From contig JADKBM010000013.1 in the NCBI GenBank assembly GCA_016715115.1, positions 62,001-126,000 on the forward strand: a stretch of DNA of 64,000 bases. The letters are read 5' to 3'. Shown here piece after piece: positions 8,359 to 17,783 of the stretch. Source of the stretch: Acidobacteriota bacterium (GTDB lineage Bacteria; Acidobacteriota; Blastocatellia; Pyrinomonadales; Pyrinomonadaceae). A program made the translations under genes and the position numbers. The notes under the pieces were generated by a model. The model searched no databases, was not told the origin of the DNA, and was given only the letters and a program-made list of their open reading frames with translations. Numbering within the stretch: the stretch's first letter is position 1; every line of letters begins with the position of its first letter.

Positions 8359-8640
8359 CTATCTTCTTTCTTCAACAAACATTCTTTCGAGCACGTCGCG
8401 GCGGCGTTTGCCGAGCAGAGCTTCCGCCAATTCGCGTAGAGGCGCGGGAATCTCGGCGCCTTCGACGAGTTCTTCGGTCTGAGGATAATGGGAATACAGA
8501 TCGATCTCAGCCGTGCAAAAATCGCAGAACCGTAGATGGACCTCGATCTTGTCGCGGTCACGCGGCGGGATCTCGCCGGTTTGGAACGCGAGCAGTTTCT
8601 CCGATGTCGGGCAATTTGCGTTTTTGCGAAATACGGTCAT
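8359..8640 (-). CDS. Small zinc-finger (anti-sigma-like) protein
   Basis: The protein has 93 residues. HLRFCDFC (about residues 35-42) is the HxxxCxxC signature of zinc-binding anti-sigma and zf-HC2 domains. CPTSEKLLAFQTGEIP at the start matches the usual first helix with the preceding cysteine. No membrane segment follows, so it is a soluble variant. It is divergent from the sigma-like regulator at 9134, 494 nt away, and the two might work together (inference). No catalytic motifs are seen. Confidence 0.65.
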   Translation of the reverse strand: MTVFRKNANCPTSEKLLAFQTGEIPPRDRDKIEVHLRFCDFCTAEIDLYSHYPQTEELVEGAEIPAPLRELAEALLGKRRRDVLERMFVEERR

Positions 8641-9133
8641 TTCTGATCAACCTGAAAGATAGTCTTGGCGCAGTTTCCTCGTCCGGCACGTAAGAGACGC
8701 TCGGCGCCCGCCGGAATTATCAATTTGCGTTACACAAAAATAAATCCGCAATGCCCGCCGCCTTCCAAAAGATATCGTGGAAAATCACGATTATTATGGC
8801 TCCGGCTGTTTTCAAAATCTGCAAACATGCGTTTTGAAAGGGCTTAATAGGTTTGTTCAACAATGAAAAAAGAAACAAAAAAGTGTTGCCCAATTCCGGA
8901 ATTATTGTTAACATCTTAATTGTAGTCGCTCGGCACGGAACGTAACCGGCGCTACCTGCCAAATCAACTGCAAAGCTCGGCGGTCGATTTCAAAAATTCT
9001 ACCCTACTCAAACAAGCACTTTGAATAGTCTGATGACGTCGCGTTTCTCGATCGGGAAGAGAGCCGCGCACGGAGCGGGGCGGGTCGTTTCTACCCAAAA
9101 AGCACAAGAAAAACATCAAACGGACAGTATCTT
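8641..9133. other. 493-nt divergent intergenic region upstream of the exopolysaccharide locus
   Basis: No coding sequence is supported. It holds a small stem ATCGTG/CACGAT (8774-8791), the palindrome TTGTTCAACAA (8853-8863) and the promoter candidate listed separately. The middle is AT-rich compared with flanking genes. About 210 nt downstream of the promoter form a long untranslated leader. Confidence 0.5.
8886..8914 (+). promoter_or_regulatory. Possible promoter with internal palindrome
   Basis: TTGCCC and TAACAT are separated by 17 nt. The spacer contains the perfect palindrome AATTCCGGAATT (8892-8903), well placed for a repressor. It would drive the sigma-like gene at 9134. Confidence 0.4.
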
Positions 9134-10285
9134 ATGAGCGCAATCAAAAAGCAGGAACGCCTTCCAAGGGCGATTCAAAACCGGCAGATAAAGATCGGGA
9201 AATGGACCGAGAGCCTCAAAAGCTCGGACGTCAACCAGATCTGGGCCGAACTGCACCGCATCGTTTCGTCTCATCCGTTGGTCAGGGCCTCGAAGACCGC
9301 CGGATTTCTGGTTGAAGAAGGTAAGTATAATGCTTATACGGACTTAACACAGGAACTCTTCGTTGCGCTGCTCGGCAAGGAGCGCTTTCAGCATTATCTC
9401 GACACGGAAATGACCGATGCCGAGATCGAAGCCGAGATCAGCCAGATCGAACTGACCAATCTCCTGACGGCCGAACTCAGAAAGCGCTATCCCGAAAGCT
9501 ATCGGCTCGCGCGCAGGATTTCGACCCTTATCCAGTCAAGCAAGACCTTCAAACGCTTTGACAACATCGGAAATCCGGATCTACACCGCCGGCTCGCCGA
9601 TCGGACATACGGACTTTCGGACTGGCCGGACGCGAAAACGCGCCGCAACGTCCAGGAAATGGAGCAGCGCGTCAAAGTAGTTTCATTTCAAAGCCGCGAC
9701 ACGCGGATGGTCGGCTGCACGGGCGATGCGCAGATCGTCATCAGCAACGTCGATCTCGAAAAACTTATCATCCGCGTCCTCAAAGCGGTCGATTCACCGG
9801 TCGATGTCCGCTCGCTCCGGTCGTTTGTGATGTCGCGACTGCCGGTGATGGACATCTATCTCGTCCCGATCGGCGGCAGCGGCAACGACGACGAAGACAA
9901 TCACTACGAATACGAACACGCCGACACGCGTGAAAATCCGGAGCAGAACTTTCTTCGGCTCGAAGGCGAATCGCTGGCCACCGAATTCGTCGATGGATTC
10001 CTGCAGAACCTCAACAAAAGCGTCCGCGGCAAGACAAAACAGTACGACCGGATGATCAACGTTCTCTGGCACTGCTATCTGACGAGCAACGGCGGAACGC
10101 AGCTCGAGGTCGCCGAAATGCTCGGAGTTTCCGACTCGCTCGTTTCCGATTATCGCAAACGCATCGAGTCGAACCTGCAGTCACTCGCCTTCAACGGCGT
10201 CAACGAGGCGCGCCAGTTCGAAAAGGCCCTCAAGCAAAAAGTCCGCGACATCATCGCGTACGAGCGCGAGAATGTCAGCGTCTGA
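9134..10285 (+). CDS. Sigma-factor-like regulator at the head of the exopolysaccharide locus
   Basis: The protein has 383 residues. The C-terminus holds a helix-turn-helix typical of sigma region 4 or a sigma-like regulator (TQLEVAEMLGVSDSLVSDYRKRIESNL, about residues 318-345). The N-terminal 100 residues include a helical segment with DLTQELFVALLG, reminiscent of sigma region 2 (xDLxQExF), though they diverge from classical sigma-70 proteins. The middle part is not recognised. It is the first gene before a long run of polysaccharide genes on the same strand and may control them. I would call it sigma-like rather than a proven sigma factor. Confidence 0.55.
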   Translation: MSAIKKQERLPRAIQNRQIKIGKWTESLKSSDVNQIWAELHRIVSSHPLVRASKTAGFLVEEGKYNAYTDLTQELFVALLGKERFQHYLDTEMTDAEIEAEISQIELTNLLTAELRKRYPESYRLARRISTLIQSSKTFKRFDNIGNPDLHRRLADRTYGLSDWPDAKTRRNVQEMEQRVKVVSFQSRDTRMVGCTGDAQIVISNVDLEKLIIRVLKAVDSPVDVRSLRSFVMSRLPVMDIYLVPIGGSGNDDEDNHYEYEHADTRENPEQNFLRLEGESLATEFVDGFLQNLNKSVRGKTKQYDRMINVLWHCYLTSNGGTQLEVAEMLGVSDSLVSDYRKRIESNLQSLAFNGVNEARQFEKALKQKVRDIIAYERENVSV

Positions 10286-10400
10286 TTAGCGATCCTCGCC
10301 GAAAGTGTTAAGATGACAGCTGAAATTCAGTTCAAAGTCCCCCAAAAAATCACCGTCCAGCCGTGTTTTGCCCCGAAGCGGTTTGTTGAAAGACCGATTG

Positions 10401-11960
10401 ATGTCTTCCAAAAAAGAGTCCGATTACAAATCCCTCGCGTCGCTCCGTAAAAAGGGCGAAGCAAACTCACCTGAACAAACCTCGCTCAAACCTCTTGATT
10501 CCTCAAAACCTCAGTCTCACGAACCCAAACACTCAAGCAGCCTGATCAATCCTTACAGATCAACACCCGAAGAATTTCCGTCTGAACCGTTTTTCGAAAC
10601 TTCCCACGAAAAGAAAGCGGAACAGACGGAAATTTTCGTTTCGGATACGCCTCCGATCGAAGATCTTCCCTTCGCTGAACAAGTTAAACGACGCAAGGAG
10701 ATCAAAAGCAGCGACCGCGACCGCGATTTGCTGGGCGGTGAGAATTGGCTGAGGCGCAACGGCCATACGCTCAGCTACATTGGCCTTTACCTTTTCTCGA
10801 TACTGGTTCTTTTCCGGCCGTACGAACTTGTCCCCGGACTGGGATTCCTGTCGGCAACGGCGTTCTACTTCGCTTTTGCGACACTTGCCATTTACATCCC
10901 GACCCAGCTTGCGACCGAAGGGAACATCACGACCTTTTCGACCGAGGTCAAGGCGATTCTGGCGTTGACCGCGATCTCGATCCTGACGATGCCGATCGCC
11001 AAAGATCCGGGAATGGCCTGGGAACATTTCAACGATCCGTTCATCAAGGCCGTCCTGATCTTTATCGTGATGGTCAACGTCATCCGCACGCGCGCGCGGC
11101 TTCTCGGGATGATCTGGCTGTCGCTTTCGATCGGCGTCGTCCTCAGTTACCTGGCGCTCGGAATGTATATGCGCGGCGAAATGACGGTCGAGGGATATCG
11201 CGTCGGCGAGGTCATCGGCGGGATGTTCGAGAATCCGAACGAGATGTCGATGCATCTCATTATGATGATCCCGATCGCAGTCGCTCTCGGACTCGGAACC
11301 CGCAACAAAGTGATGAAGATCGTCTATTTCGCGACCGCGATCCTGATGATCTCCGCTAATTTCATAACTTTTTCGCGCGGCGGATTCCTTGGGCTAATGG
11401 GGTCGATGGGCGTGCTGGCGTGGAAACTCGGACGCAAGAACCGGCTCAACGTGACGATCGTCGGTGTCATCGCGACTGCGCTCACCTTGCTCCTCGCACC
11501 CGGAAACTTCGGAATTCGCGTGCTTTCGATCTTCATTCCGGGACTCGACGCCGTCGGTTCGTCCGACCAACGCAAAGAACTGCTCGAACGTTCGATCATC
11601 GTCACTCTTCGCAACCCCTGGGGAATCGGCATCGGCAATTTTCCGATCGTCGGAATTCGAAACCTTGTGTCGCACAACGCATACACCCAGGTTTCGGCCG
11701 AACTCGGTTTGCTCGGACTCGCAGCGTACCTTGTTTTTATGATCAGTCCGTTCCGCAAACTCGGAGCGATCGAACGCACGCTCTTTGCGAAGGACGATCA
11801 CGGCTGGTTCTACTATCTCGCGGTCGGCCTGCAGTCGAGCATCGTCGCGTATATGATTTCATCTTTTTTTGCATCGGTCGCGTATAATTGGTTCATCTAT
11901 TACCTGATCGCCTATGCCGTAGCGTTCAGACGCGTTTATTCGTTGGAAACGGAGGAATGA
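10401..11960 (+). CDS. O-antigen ligase / polysaccharide polymerase family membrane protein
   Basis: The protein has 519 residues from the ATG at 10401; an upstream TTG start is less likely. About 120 charged, proline-rich cytoplasmic residues precede roughly ten membrane helices. The loop near residues 380-440, with SSDQRKELLERSI, NPWGIGIGNF and SHNAYTQVSAELGLLGL, is the Wzy_C/WaaL signature, including the catalytic-region histidine in HNxYxQ. It would join or polymerise undecaprenyl-linked glycan units on the outer face. It heads a glycosyltransferase/flippase cluster. Polymerase and ligase cannot be told apart from sequence alone. Confidence 0.85.
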   Translation: MSSKKESDYKSLASLRKKGEANSPEQTSLKPLDSSKPQSHEPKHSSSLINPYRSTPEEFPSEPFFETSHEKKAEQTEIFVSDTPPIEDLPFAEQVKRRKEIKSSDRDRDLLGGENWLRRNGHTLSYIGLYLFSILVLFRPYELVPGLGFLSATAFYFAFATLAIYIPTQLATEGNITTFSTEVKAILALTAISILTMPIAKDPGMAWEHFNDPFIKAVLIFIVMVNVIRTRARLLGMIWLSLSIGVVLSYLALGMYMRGEMTVEGYRVGEVIGGMFENPNEMSMHLIMMIPIAVALGLGTRNKVMKIVYFATAILMISANFITFSRGGFLGLMGSMGVLAWKLGRKNRLNVTIVGVIATALTLLLAPGNFGIRVLSIFIPGLDAVGSSDQRKELLERSIIVTLRNPWGIGIGNFPIVGIRNLVSHNAYTQVSAELGLLGLAAYLVFMISPFRKLGAIERTLFAKDDHGWFYYLAVGLQSSIVAYMISSFFASVAYNWFIYYLIAYAVAFRRVYSLETEE

Positions 11961-11963
11961 TTT

Positions 11964-12034
11964 CGGATTCTCGATTGGTGAATTCGGATTGGTCTGCAGA
12001 TCCGAAATCCGAAATCCCGATTCCCAAATCGAAA
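11964..12034. repeat. Period-7 inverted-arm element (GGATTYN words)
   Basis: The left arm has GATTTCGGATTCTCGATTGG and the right arm AAATCCGAAATCCCGATTCC, around a 7-nt centre near 12000. It occupies the gap between the ligase stop and the next GTG start and may provide that gene's AAAGG. Confidence 0.7.
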
Positions 12035-12035
12035 G

Positions 12036-13226
12036 GTGTTTTTTCTTTTTCAGATTCTATTTTGGCTTTCGGTTGCCGCGCTCGTATACGTTTACGTCGG
12101 CTACCCGATCCTCGTGTACCTCGTCAGCCGGATCGTTCCGAAGACCGTGAAACGCGGCGATTTTGAGCCGAAAGTAACGATTCTCATCACGGCCTACAAC
12201 GAAGAAGGCGCGATCGGCGCAAAACTCGAAAACACTCTCAGAATCGACTATCCCGCCGAAAAACTGGAAATCCTCGTCGCCTCGGACGGTTCGACCGACC
12301 GCACCGAACAGATCGCCGGCGAATTCGCGGGCGTCCGCGTCTTTCGTCAGGAAGGCCGCAAAGGGAAGACATACACGCAGAACAAAGCGGTCGAGCAGGC
12401 GACCGGCGAGATCGTGCTCTTTTCCGATGCGACGACCGAGTATCAACCCAACGTGCTTCGCGAACTGCTGCCGAATTTCGCCGATCCGTCGATCGGCTGC
12501 GTTGCAGGAAAACTGGTCTACGTCGATGATTCGAGTTCGAACGTCGGGAAAGGCGCAAAAAGCTATTGGAATTACGAAACGTTTCTCAAGGAATCCGAAA
12601 GCCGCGCCTGTTCGCTGATCGGCGCCTCCGGATGTCTTTACGCCGTCCGGCGTTCGGCGTATCGCGAAATGTACCCCGAAGCGTGCAGCGATTTCCTGAT
12701 CTGCACGGTCGTTTACGAGCAGGGGCTGCGTTCGGTTTACGAGCCGAACGCGATTTGTTTCGAGGAAACGAACAATCGCACCGACAAGGAAATGAAGATG
12801 CGCGTTCGCGTCATCTCGCAGACGTTCACCGATCTTTGGCGCAACCGTTCAATGCTCAATCCGTTCAGAAGCGGCTTTTACGCGATCGAATTGATCTCGC
12901 ACAAATTGCTTCGCTATGCCGTTCCGGCTTTTCTCGGCGTCGCGTTGATCTCGAGCGCATTTTTGATCCGATCATCCTGGATTTACGACGTCGCGTTTCT
13001 CGCGCAGTCGGCGTTCTATCTGCTGGCGCTGCTTGGATTCGGACTCGAACGCGCCGGCGCGCGAATCGGCGTCTTTGCGATCCCGCACTATTTTGTCCTC
13101 GCGAATCTCGCTTCGGTACTCGGTCTTTACAAGTTTCTGCGTGGCGAGCGCTACGCGAACTGGGAGCCGATCCGCGATAAAAACAAGGAAGGAGAATCGG
13201 TTTCGACCTTTAATCAGACGGTATGA
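12036..13226 (+). CDS. Membrane glycosyltransferase, family 2
   Basis: The protein has 396 residues with a GTG start at 12036; the preceding repeat supplies the only purine-rich stretch. An N-terminal helix (about residues 3-30) is followed by the GT-A fold: VTILITAYNEE, LVASDGSTDRT and LFSDATTEY (DxD-like). Then comes an acceptor region with GASGCLYAVRRSAY. Four helices follow from about residue 285. The layout resembles processive or membrane GT2 enzymes that extend a lipid-linked glycan at the cytoplasmic face. It overlaps the next gene by 4 nt. The donor sugar cannot be assigned. Confidence 0.85.
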   Translation: MFFLFQILFWLSVAALVYVYVGYPILVYLVSRIVPKTVKRGDFEPKVTILITAYNEEGAIGAKLENTLRIDYPAEKLEILVASDGSTDRTEQIAGEFAGVRVFRQEGRKGKTYTQNKAVEQATGEIVLFSDATTEYQPNVLRELLPNFADPSIGCVAGKLVYVDDSSSNVGKGAKSYWNYETFLKESESRACSLIGASGCLYAVRRSAYREMYPEACSDFLICTVVYEQGLRSVYEPNAICFEETNNRTDKEMKMRVRVISQTFTDLWRNRSMLNPFRSGFYAIELISHKLLRYAVPAFLGVALISSAFLIRSSWIYDVAFLAQSAFYLLALLGFGLERAGARIGVFAIPHYFVLANLASVLGLYKFLRGERYANWEPIRDKNKEGESVSTFNQTV

Positions 13227-14278
13227 CGACAAACGTTTACTGCGAAGAAAAATACGTCGATTGCCCTGCCATCCGCGAGCGCCTGACCGAACTTCGCGTC
13301 GGGACGCTCGTTCCCGATTCCCCGAAGGTCAGCATCGTCATTCCGGCGTACAATATTTCGGGGTTCGTACGCGAAACTCTCGATTCGGTGTTTGCCCAGA
13401 GATTCACAAACTTTGAAGCGATCATCGTCAATGACGGATCGCCCGATACCGTCGAACTGGAGAAAGAACTCGAACCGCTTTTCGATCGCATCGTCTATGC
13501 CGTTCAGGACAATCGCGGCGCCTCGCAGGCGCGGAATTCGGCGATCTGCCTCGCGCGCGGCGAGTGGCTCGCGTTTCTCGACGGCGACGACATCTGGCTT
13601 CCCGAACATCTCGAATCCCAGATCGAACTTGCGACACGCGAAGGCTTCGATATGGTCTATTGCGACGCGCTGCTCTTCGGCGAAGCGCTCTTCGACGGCG
13701 ATAATTTTATGCGAACATCGCCCTCGAACGGCGAAGTGACGACGTCGAGCCTGATCAGCGCCGACTGCAACGTCATCACTTCCGGAACGTTGCTTCGCAA
13801 GGAATGGGTCGAACGCGTCAATCTTTTTGACACGAGCTTGCCGCGGATGCAGGATTTCGATCTCTGGTACCGGATCGCCCGCGCGGGCGCGCGAATCGGA
13901 TATTCGAAACGTATTTTGATCAAATATCGGGTGCGTTCCGAAGGGCTTTCGGGCTCGAACGTCGAGCGCTCGCGGCGCAACATCCGGGCGCTCGAAGTTA
14001 TCGCCGAAAAATACGACCTGAACGAATCCGAGCAACGCGCCTGGGACGAGAAAATGCTCGAATATCGCGCCGAATTCGAACTCGAAAAAGGAAAGTACTT
14101 CTTGACCGCCGGCGAATTTGCCGAGGCCCGCCGCCACATCGCCCGGGCCAACGATTATTACCGCAAACCGAAACTGACCGTCATTATGATGCTGCTAAAG
14201 ATCTCGCCGCGCCTCGCGCTGCAGCTTTTCAAGCGCCTCCGAAGCGACGAGCACTCTTTCATTTCGCTTCACAGATAG
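13223..14278 (+). CDS. Glycosyltransferase, family 2
   Basis: The protein has 351 residues starting at the ATGA overlap with the previous gene, which implies coupled translation. The GT-A fold is clear: VSIVIPAYNISGFVRETLDSV, IIVNDGSPD and LAFLDGDDIW (DxD). Then come a YCDALLF strand and the acceptor motif PRMQDFDLWYRIARAG. No membrane helices are present. The last 60 residues have a TPR-like helical pattern. It would add a sugar to the growing repeat unit in the cytoplasm. Specificity is not predictable. Confidence 0.88.
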   Translation: MTTNVYCEEKYVDCPAIRERLTELRVGTLVPDSPKVSIVIPAYNISGFVRETLDSVFAQRFTNFEAIIVNDGSPDTVELEKELEPLFDRIVYAVQDNRGASQARNSAICLARGEWLAFLDGDDIWLPEHLESQIELATREGFDMVYCDALLFGEALFDGDNFMRTSPSNGEVTTSSLISADCNVITSGTLLRKEWVERVNLFDTSLPRMQDFDLWYRIARAGARIGYSKRILIKYRVRSEGLSGSNVERSRRNIRALEVIAEKYDLNESEQRAWDEKMLEYRAEFELEKGKYFLTAGEFAEARRHIARANDYYRKPKLTVIMMLLKISPRLALQLFKRLRSDEHSFISLHR

Positions 14279-14288
14279 CCCGAAAATC

Positions 14289-15890
14289 GTGGAAGAAACC
14301 GCCAAAACTCCGTCGCTGAAATCACAAAGCGCCTGGCTCTTGTTTGCCAAGGTCGTCGGCTTTGTTTTCAGCTTTTTGCTGCCGTTCCTGGTCGTGCGAT
14401 TTATCGCCCAGGACGGCGTCGGAGTCTATCGTCAGATCTTTCAAGTCGTTATGAACGCCGCCGGGATCCTGCCGCTCGGTGTCGGGATGAGCGCTTACTA
14501 TTATCTTTCGCGAGCGCCGGAACAGCGCGCGTCCGCGGTTTTCAATATCTTGATCTTCAACGCGCTCGTCGGCGGAATCGCGTTCGTCGCGCTGCTTCTG
14601 TTTCCCGGTTCGATCGGCGGATTGTTTCACAGCGACGAGATCACGCGTCTCGCGCCGGTCGTCGGGCTGGTTATCTGGTTCTGGATCACCGGAGCGTTTC
14701 TCGAAACGGTCGCGGTCGCGAATCAGGAACCGAGGCTCGCGACAACGTTCATAATCCTCGCGCAGGTCACGAAATCGGCGTTGATGATCGGCGCCGTGAT
14801 GATCTTTTCGACCGTCGAATCGATCGTTTACGCCGCGCTCGGACAGGGAATCATCCAAACGCTCGTCCTGCTCGTCTATCTCAACTCGCGATTTCCGCGA
14901 TTTTGGACGAGCTTCAACTTCGCGTTTCTCCGCGAACAGCTCGTGTACGCGTTGCCTTACGGGTTCGCGGGACTCCTTTGGACGCTCCAGACCGACATTC
15001 ACAACTATTTCGTCGGTTATCGTTTCAGCGCCGCCGATTATGCCGTTTACGCTTACGGATGTTTTCAGCTTCCGCTCGTGATGATGCTTTCGGAATCGGT
15101 CTCATCGGTTCTGATTCCGCGAATGAGCGCGCTCCAGGCGACCGGCGAGAAACGCGAGATGATCCGTCTGACGACGCGCGCGATGCAGAAACTGGCGTTC
15201 TTTTTTATGCCGATCTATGTCTTTCTGATGATCACGGCGCACACATTCATCGTCACGCTGTTCACCAGAAACTACGAACGCGCCGTTCCGATCTTTATGA
15301 TCAATCTGACGATCATGCTGATCTATATCTGGATCTCGGATCCGATCGTGCGCGCTTTCAAGGAACTCGGGCGGTTTCTGCTGATCCTGCGCGTCTTCGT
15401 TCTGTTGGCGCTCGTCGCGGCACTCTATTTCGGCATCCGGCATTTCGAATTGACGGGAATGATCGGAATCGTCGTCGTCGCGGCGGTGCTCGAGAAGATC
15501 GCGTCGACGGTTATGATCGCCCGCAAGCTCGACGTTCGCGCGTCGGATGCGATGCTGCTCGCCGGCGTCGGCAAAACCGCCGTCTGCGCCCTTGTCGCGG
15601 GCGCCGCGACGTGGGCTTTCTATTATCTGTGCGCCGTGCCCGTCGCCGCTTTCGGCGCGGAACTCGCACAGGACTTTTTCGGATTTTCCAAGATCAGCCT
15701 CATCGATCTTGTGTCGGGATCGATCGTTCTCGGGCTCTGTTTCGGTATCTTCGCTCCGATCTACCTCGCTGCCGCCAGCTATTCGGGCGTCATTGAAGAC
15801 GAAGAGAAAGAATCGATCGCATCGTTTGTTGTAAGATTACGGCAGGGCGCAGCCAAGTTTTTCGGGCGCGGCGCGGAGAACCAGATCTGA
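14289..15890 (+). CDS. Wzx-type polysaccharide flippase (MATE-like/MOP superfamily)
   Basis: The protein has 533 residues and about 12-14 hydrophobic helices throughout. The start KSQSAWLLFAKVVGFVFSFLLPFLV and RFIAQDGVGVYRQIF resemble the first helices of oligosaccharide flippases. It begins with GTG 10 nt after the preceding glycosyltransferase and ends 1 nt before asnB. With the O-antigen ligase/polymerase it suggests a Wzx/Wzy-type pathway, in which lipid-linked units are flipped and polymerised outside. Confidence 0.85.
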   Translation: MEETAKTPSLKSQSAWLLFAKVVGFVFSFLLPFLVVRFIAQDGVGVYRQIFQVVMNAAGILPLGVGMSAYYYLSRAPEQRASAVFNILIFNALVGGIAFVALLLFPGSIGGLFHSDEITRLAPVVGLVIWFWITGAFLETVAVANQEPRLATTFIILAQVTKSALMIGAVMIFSTVESIVYAALGQGIIQTLVLLVYLNSRFPRFWTSFNFAFLREQLVYALPYGFAGLLWTLQTDIHNYFVGYRFSAADYAVYAYGCFQLPLVMMLSESVSSVLIPRMSALQATGEKREMIRLTTRAMQKLAFFFMPIYVFLMITAHTFIVTLFTRNYERAVPIFMINLTIMLIYIWISDPIVRAFKELGRFLLILRVFVLLALVAALYFGIRHFELTGMIGIVVVAAVLEKIASTVMIARKLDVRASDAMLLAGVGKTAVCALVAGAATWAFYYLCAVPVAAFGAELAQDFFGFSKISLIDLVSGSIVLGLCFGIFAPIYLAAASYSGVIEDEEKESIASFVVRLRQGAAKFFGRGAENQI

Positions 15891-15891
15891 T

Positions 15892-17775
15892 ATGTGCGGA
15901 ATCGCCGGATTCATTTCAAAAGACGCGGCCGAGACGGCCGGACGCGAGCGTCTGCTCGACGCGATGTGCCGCGTCATCACGCACCGCGGGCCGGACGAGC
16001 AGGGTACGATCGTCAAGGACCGCGCGGCGCTCGGGATGAGGCGTCTGTCGATCATCGATCTCAAATCGGGACAGCAGCCGATCTTTGATTGTTCCGGGAA
16101 TCTGGCGATCGTTTTCAATGGCGAGATCTACAATTATCGGGATCTTAAAAAGGATCTCGAAGCGCGCGGACACAAGTTCAAAACGCATTCGGACACGGAA
16201 ACGATCGTTCACGCCTACGAGGAATTCGGCGCAGATTGCGTCAAGTTCCTGCGCGGTATGTTCGCCTTCGCGATCTACGATTTTCGCGACGAAAGCCTCT
16301 TCATCGCCCGCGACCGCGTCGGCAAAAAGCCGCTTTTCTACAGTTTAATGCGGAACGGCGATCTCGTTTTCGGATCCGAACTCAAGAGCCTGCTCGAATT
16401 CGGGATCGACCGCGAGATCGACTATGCGGCGCTCGATTCATATTTGACCTTCGGCTACGTCCCCGAGGAATTCTGCATCTTCAAGGGCGTCAGGAAACTT
16501 CTTCCGGGCCATTTCCTGAAGTTTCAAAACGGCTCCGTGACCACGAATCAGTACTGGGATTTCGATTATTCGGGCACGGACGACGCGAAAACCGAAGCCG
16601 AATATGTCGAACTGGTTCGCGACAAACTGCGCGAAGCGGTCCGGATCAGGCTTGTTTCCGAAGTTCCGCTCGGGGCGTTCCTGTCGGGCGGCGTCGATTC
16701 ATCGTCGATCGTCGCGCTGATGTCCGAATTTTCCGAAACGCCGGTCAAGACGTTTTCGATCGGCTTCAACGAGGACACATTCAGCGAGCTCAAGTTCGCG
16801 CGCGTCGCGGCGAAGCGATTCAACACCGAGCATCACGAATTCATCGTTACGCCGGACCTAGTCGAGGTCGTCGACCAACTCGTCTGGCATTTTGACGAGC
16901 CGTTCGCGGACAGTTCGGCCCTGCCGACATTCATGGTTTCCAAAATGGCACGCGAATTCGTGACCGTCGTGCTCACGGGCGACGGCGGCGACGAACTGTT
17001 CGCGGGCTACACGCGCTACGCGATCGACAAACGGCGGAGCGGACTCGAAAAACTCCCCGCGTCGGTCCGCCGCAGCCTTCTGCGGCCGCTGAGCGAAGCT
17101 TTGCCCGCCGGCGCGAAGGGCCGGAATTTTCTCTACAATACGAGTCTCGACGCCGTCGACCGATACATTGACAGCGTCTCGCATTTCGGGAAGCTCAAAA
17201 AGCCGTCGCTCTATTCTTCGTCGATGCGGACGAATCTCGACGGACGCGATGGCGGAGCCGAAGCGATCTTTCGCGACCATGCGTCGAAGCCTTCGTCGGG
17301 CGATCCGACCGACCGTTTGCTCTATCTCGACGGCAAAACGTATCTGCCGTCCGATATTTTGACGAAGGTCGACCGGATGAGTATGGCCGCGTCGCTCGAA
17401 GCCCGGGCGCCGCTCCTTGACCACGAACTGATCGAACTCGTCCAGAAGATCCCGGCCGGACTCAAACTGAAAGGGCTCGAGACGAAATACATCTTCAAAA
17501 AGGCGATGGAAGGAATCGTGCCGGACGAGATACTCTATCGCGAGAAACAGGGATTCGGAGTGCCGATCAACGAATGGATCAACGCCGAACTGAAGAACCG
17601 GATCCGCGAGGATCTACGCGCCCGAAAAACGGTCGAGCGCGGATACTTCGAAGCCAAATACATCGAAACGCTGCTCGATGAACACGAACGCGGCCGCCGC
17701 GACCATTCACACTCGCTTTGGATCTTGTGGATGCTCGAACTTTGGCATCGTCGATACGTCGACAAAGGAACATAG
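15892..17775 (+). CDS. asnB: Glutamine-dependent asparagine synthetase-like amidotransferase (copy 1)
   Basis: The protein has 627 residues, the standard AsnB length. It begins MCGIAGF, so the nucleophile Cys2 is exposed after Met removal. The glutaminase part shows HRGPDEQG and FNGEIYNYRDL. The synthetase P-loop SGGVDSSSIV lies near residue 264, with LTGDGGDELFAGYTRY near 365. In polysaccharide loci these enzymes often amidate a sugar carboxylate or peptide rather than make free asparagine. A second copy lies at 57028, beyond the toxin island. Confidence 0.9.
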   Translation: MCGIAGFISKDAAETAGRERLLDAMCRVITHRGPDEQGTIVKDRAALGMRRLSIIDLKSGQQPIFDCSGNLAIVFNGEIYNYRDLKKDLEARGHKFKTHSDTETIVHAYEEFGADCVKFLRGMFAFAIYDFRDESLFIARDRVGKKPLFYSLMRNGDLVFGSELKSLLEFGIDREIDYAALDSYLTFGYVPEEFCIFKGVRKLLPGHFLKFQNGSVTTNQYWDFDYSGTDDAKTEAEYVELVRDKLREAVRIRLVSEVPLGAFLSGGVDSSSIVALMSEFSETPVKTFSIGFNEDTFSELKFARVAAKRFNTEHHEFIVTPDLVEVVDQLVWHFDEPFADSSALPTFMVSKMAREFVTVVLTGDGGDELFAGYTRYAIDKRRSGLEKLPASVRRSLLRPLSEALPAGAKGRNFLYNTSLDAVDRYIDSVSHFGKLKKPSLYSSSMRTNLDGRDGGAEAIFRDHASKPSSGDPTDRLLYLDGKTYLPSDILTKVDRMSMAASLEARAPLLDHELIELVQKIPAGLKLKGLETKYIFKKAMEGIVPDEILYREKQGFGVPINEWINAELKNRIREDLRARKTVERGYFEAKYIETLLDEHERGRRDHSHSLWILWMLELWHRRYVDKGT

Positions 17776-17783
17776 AAACATCT

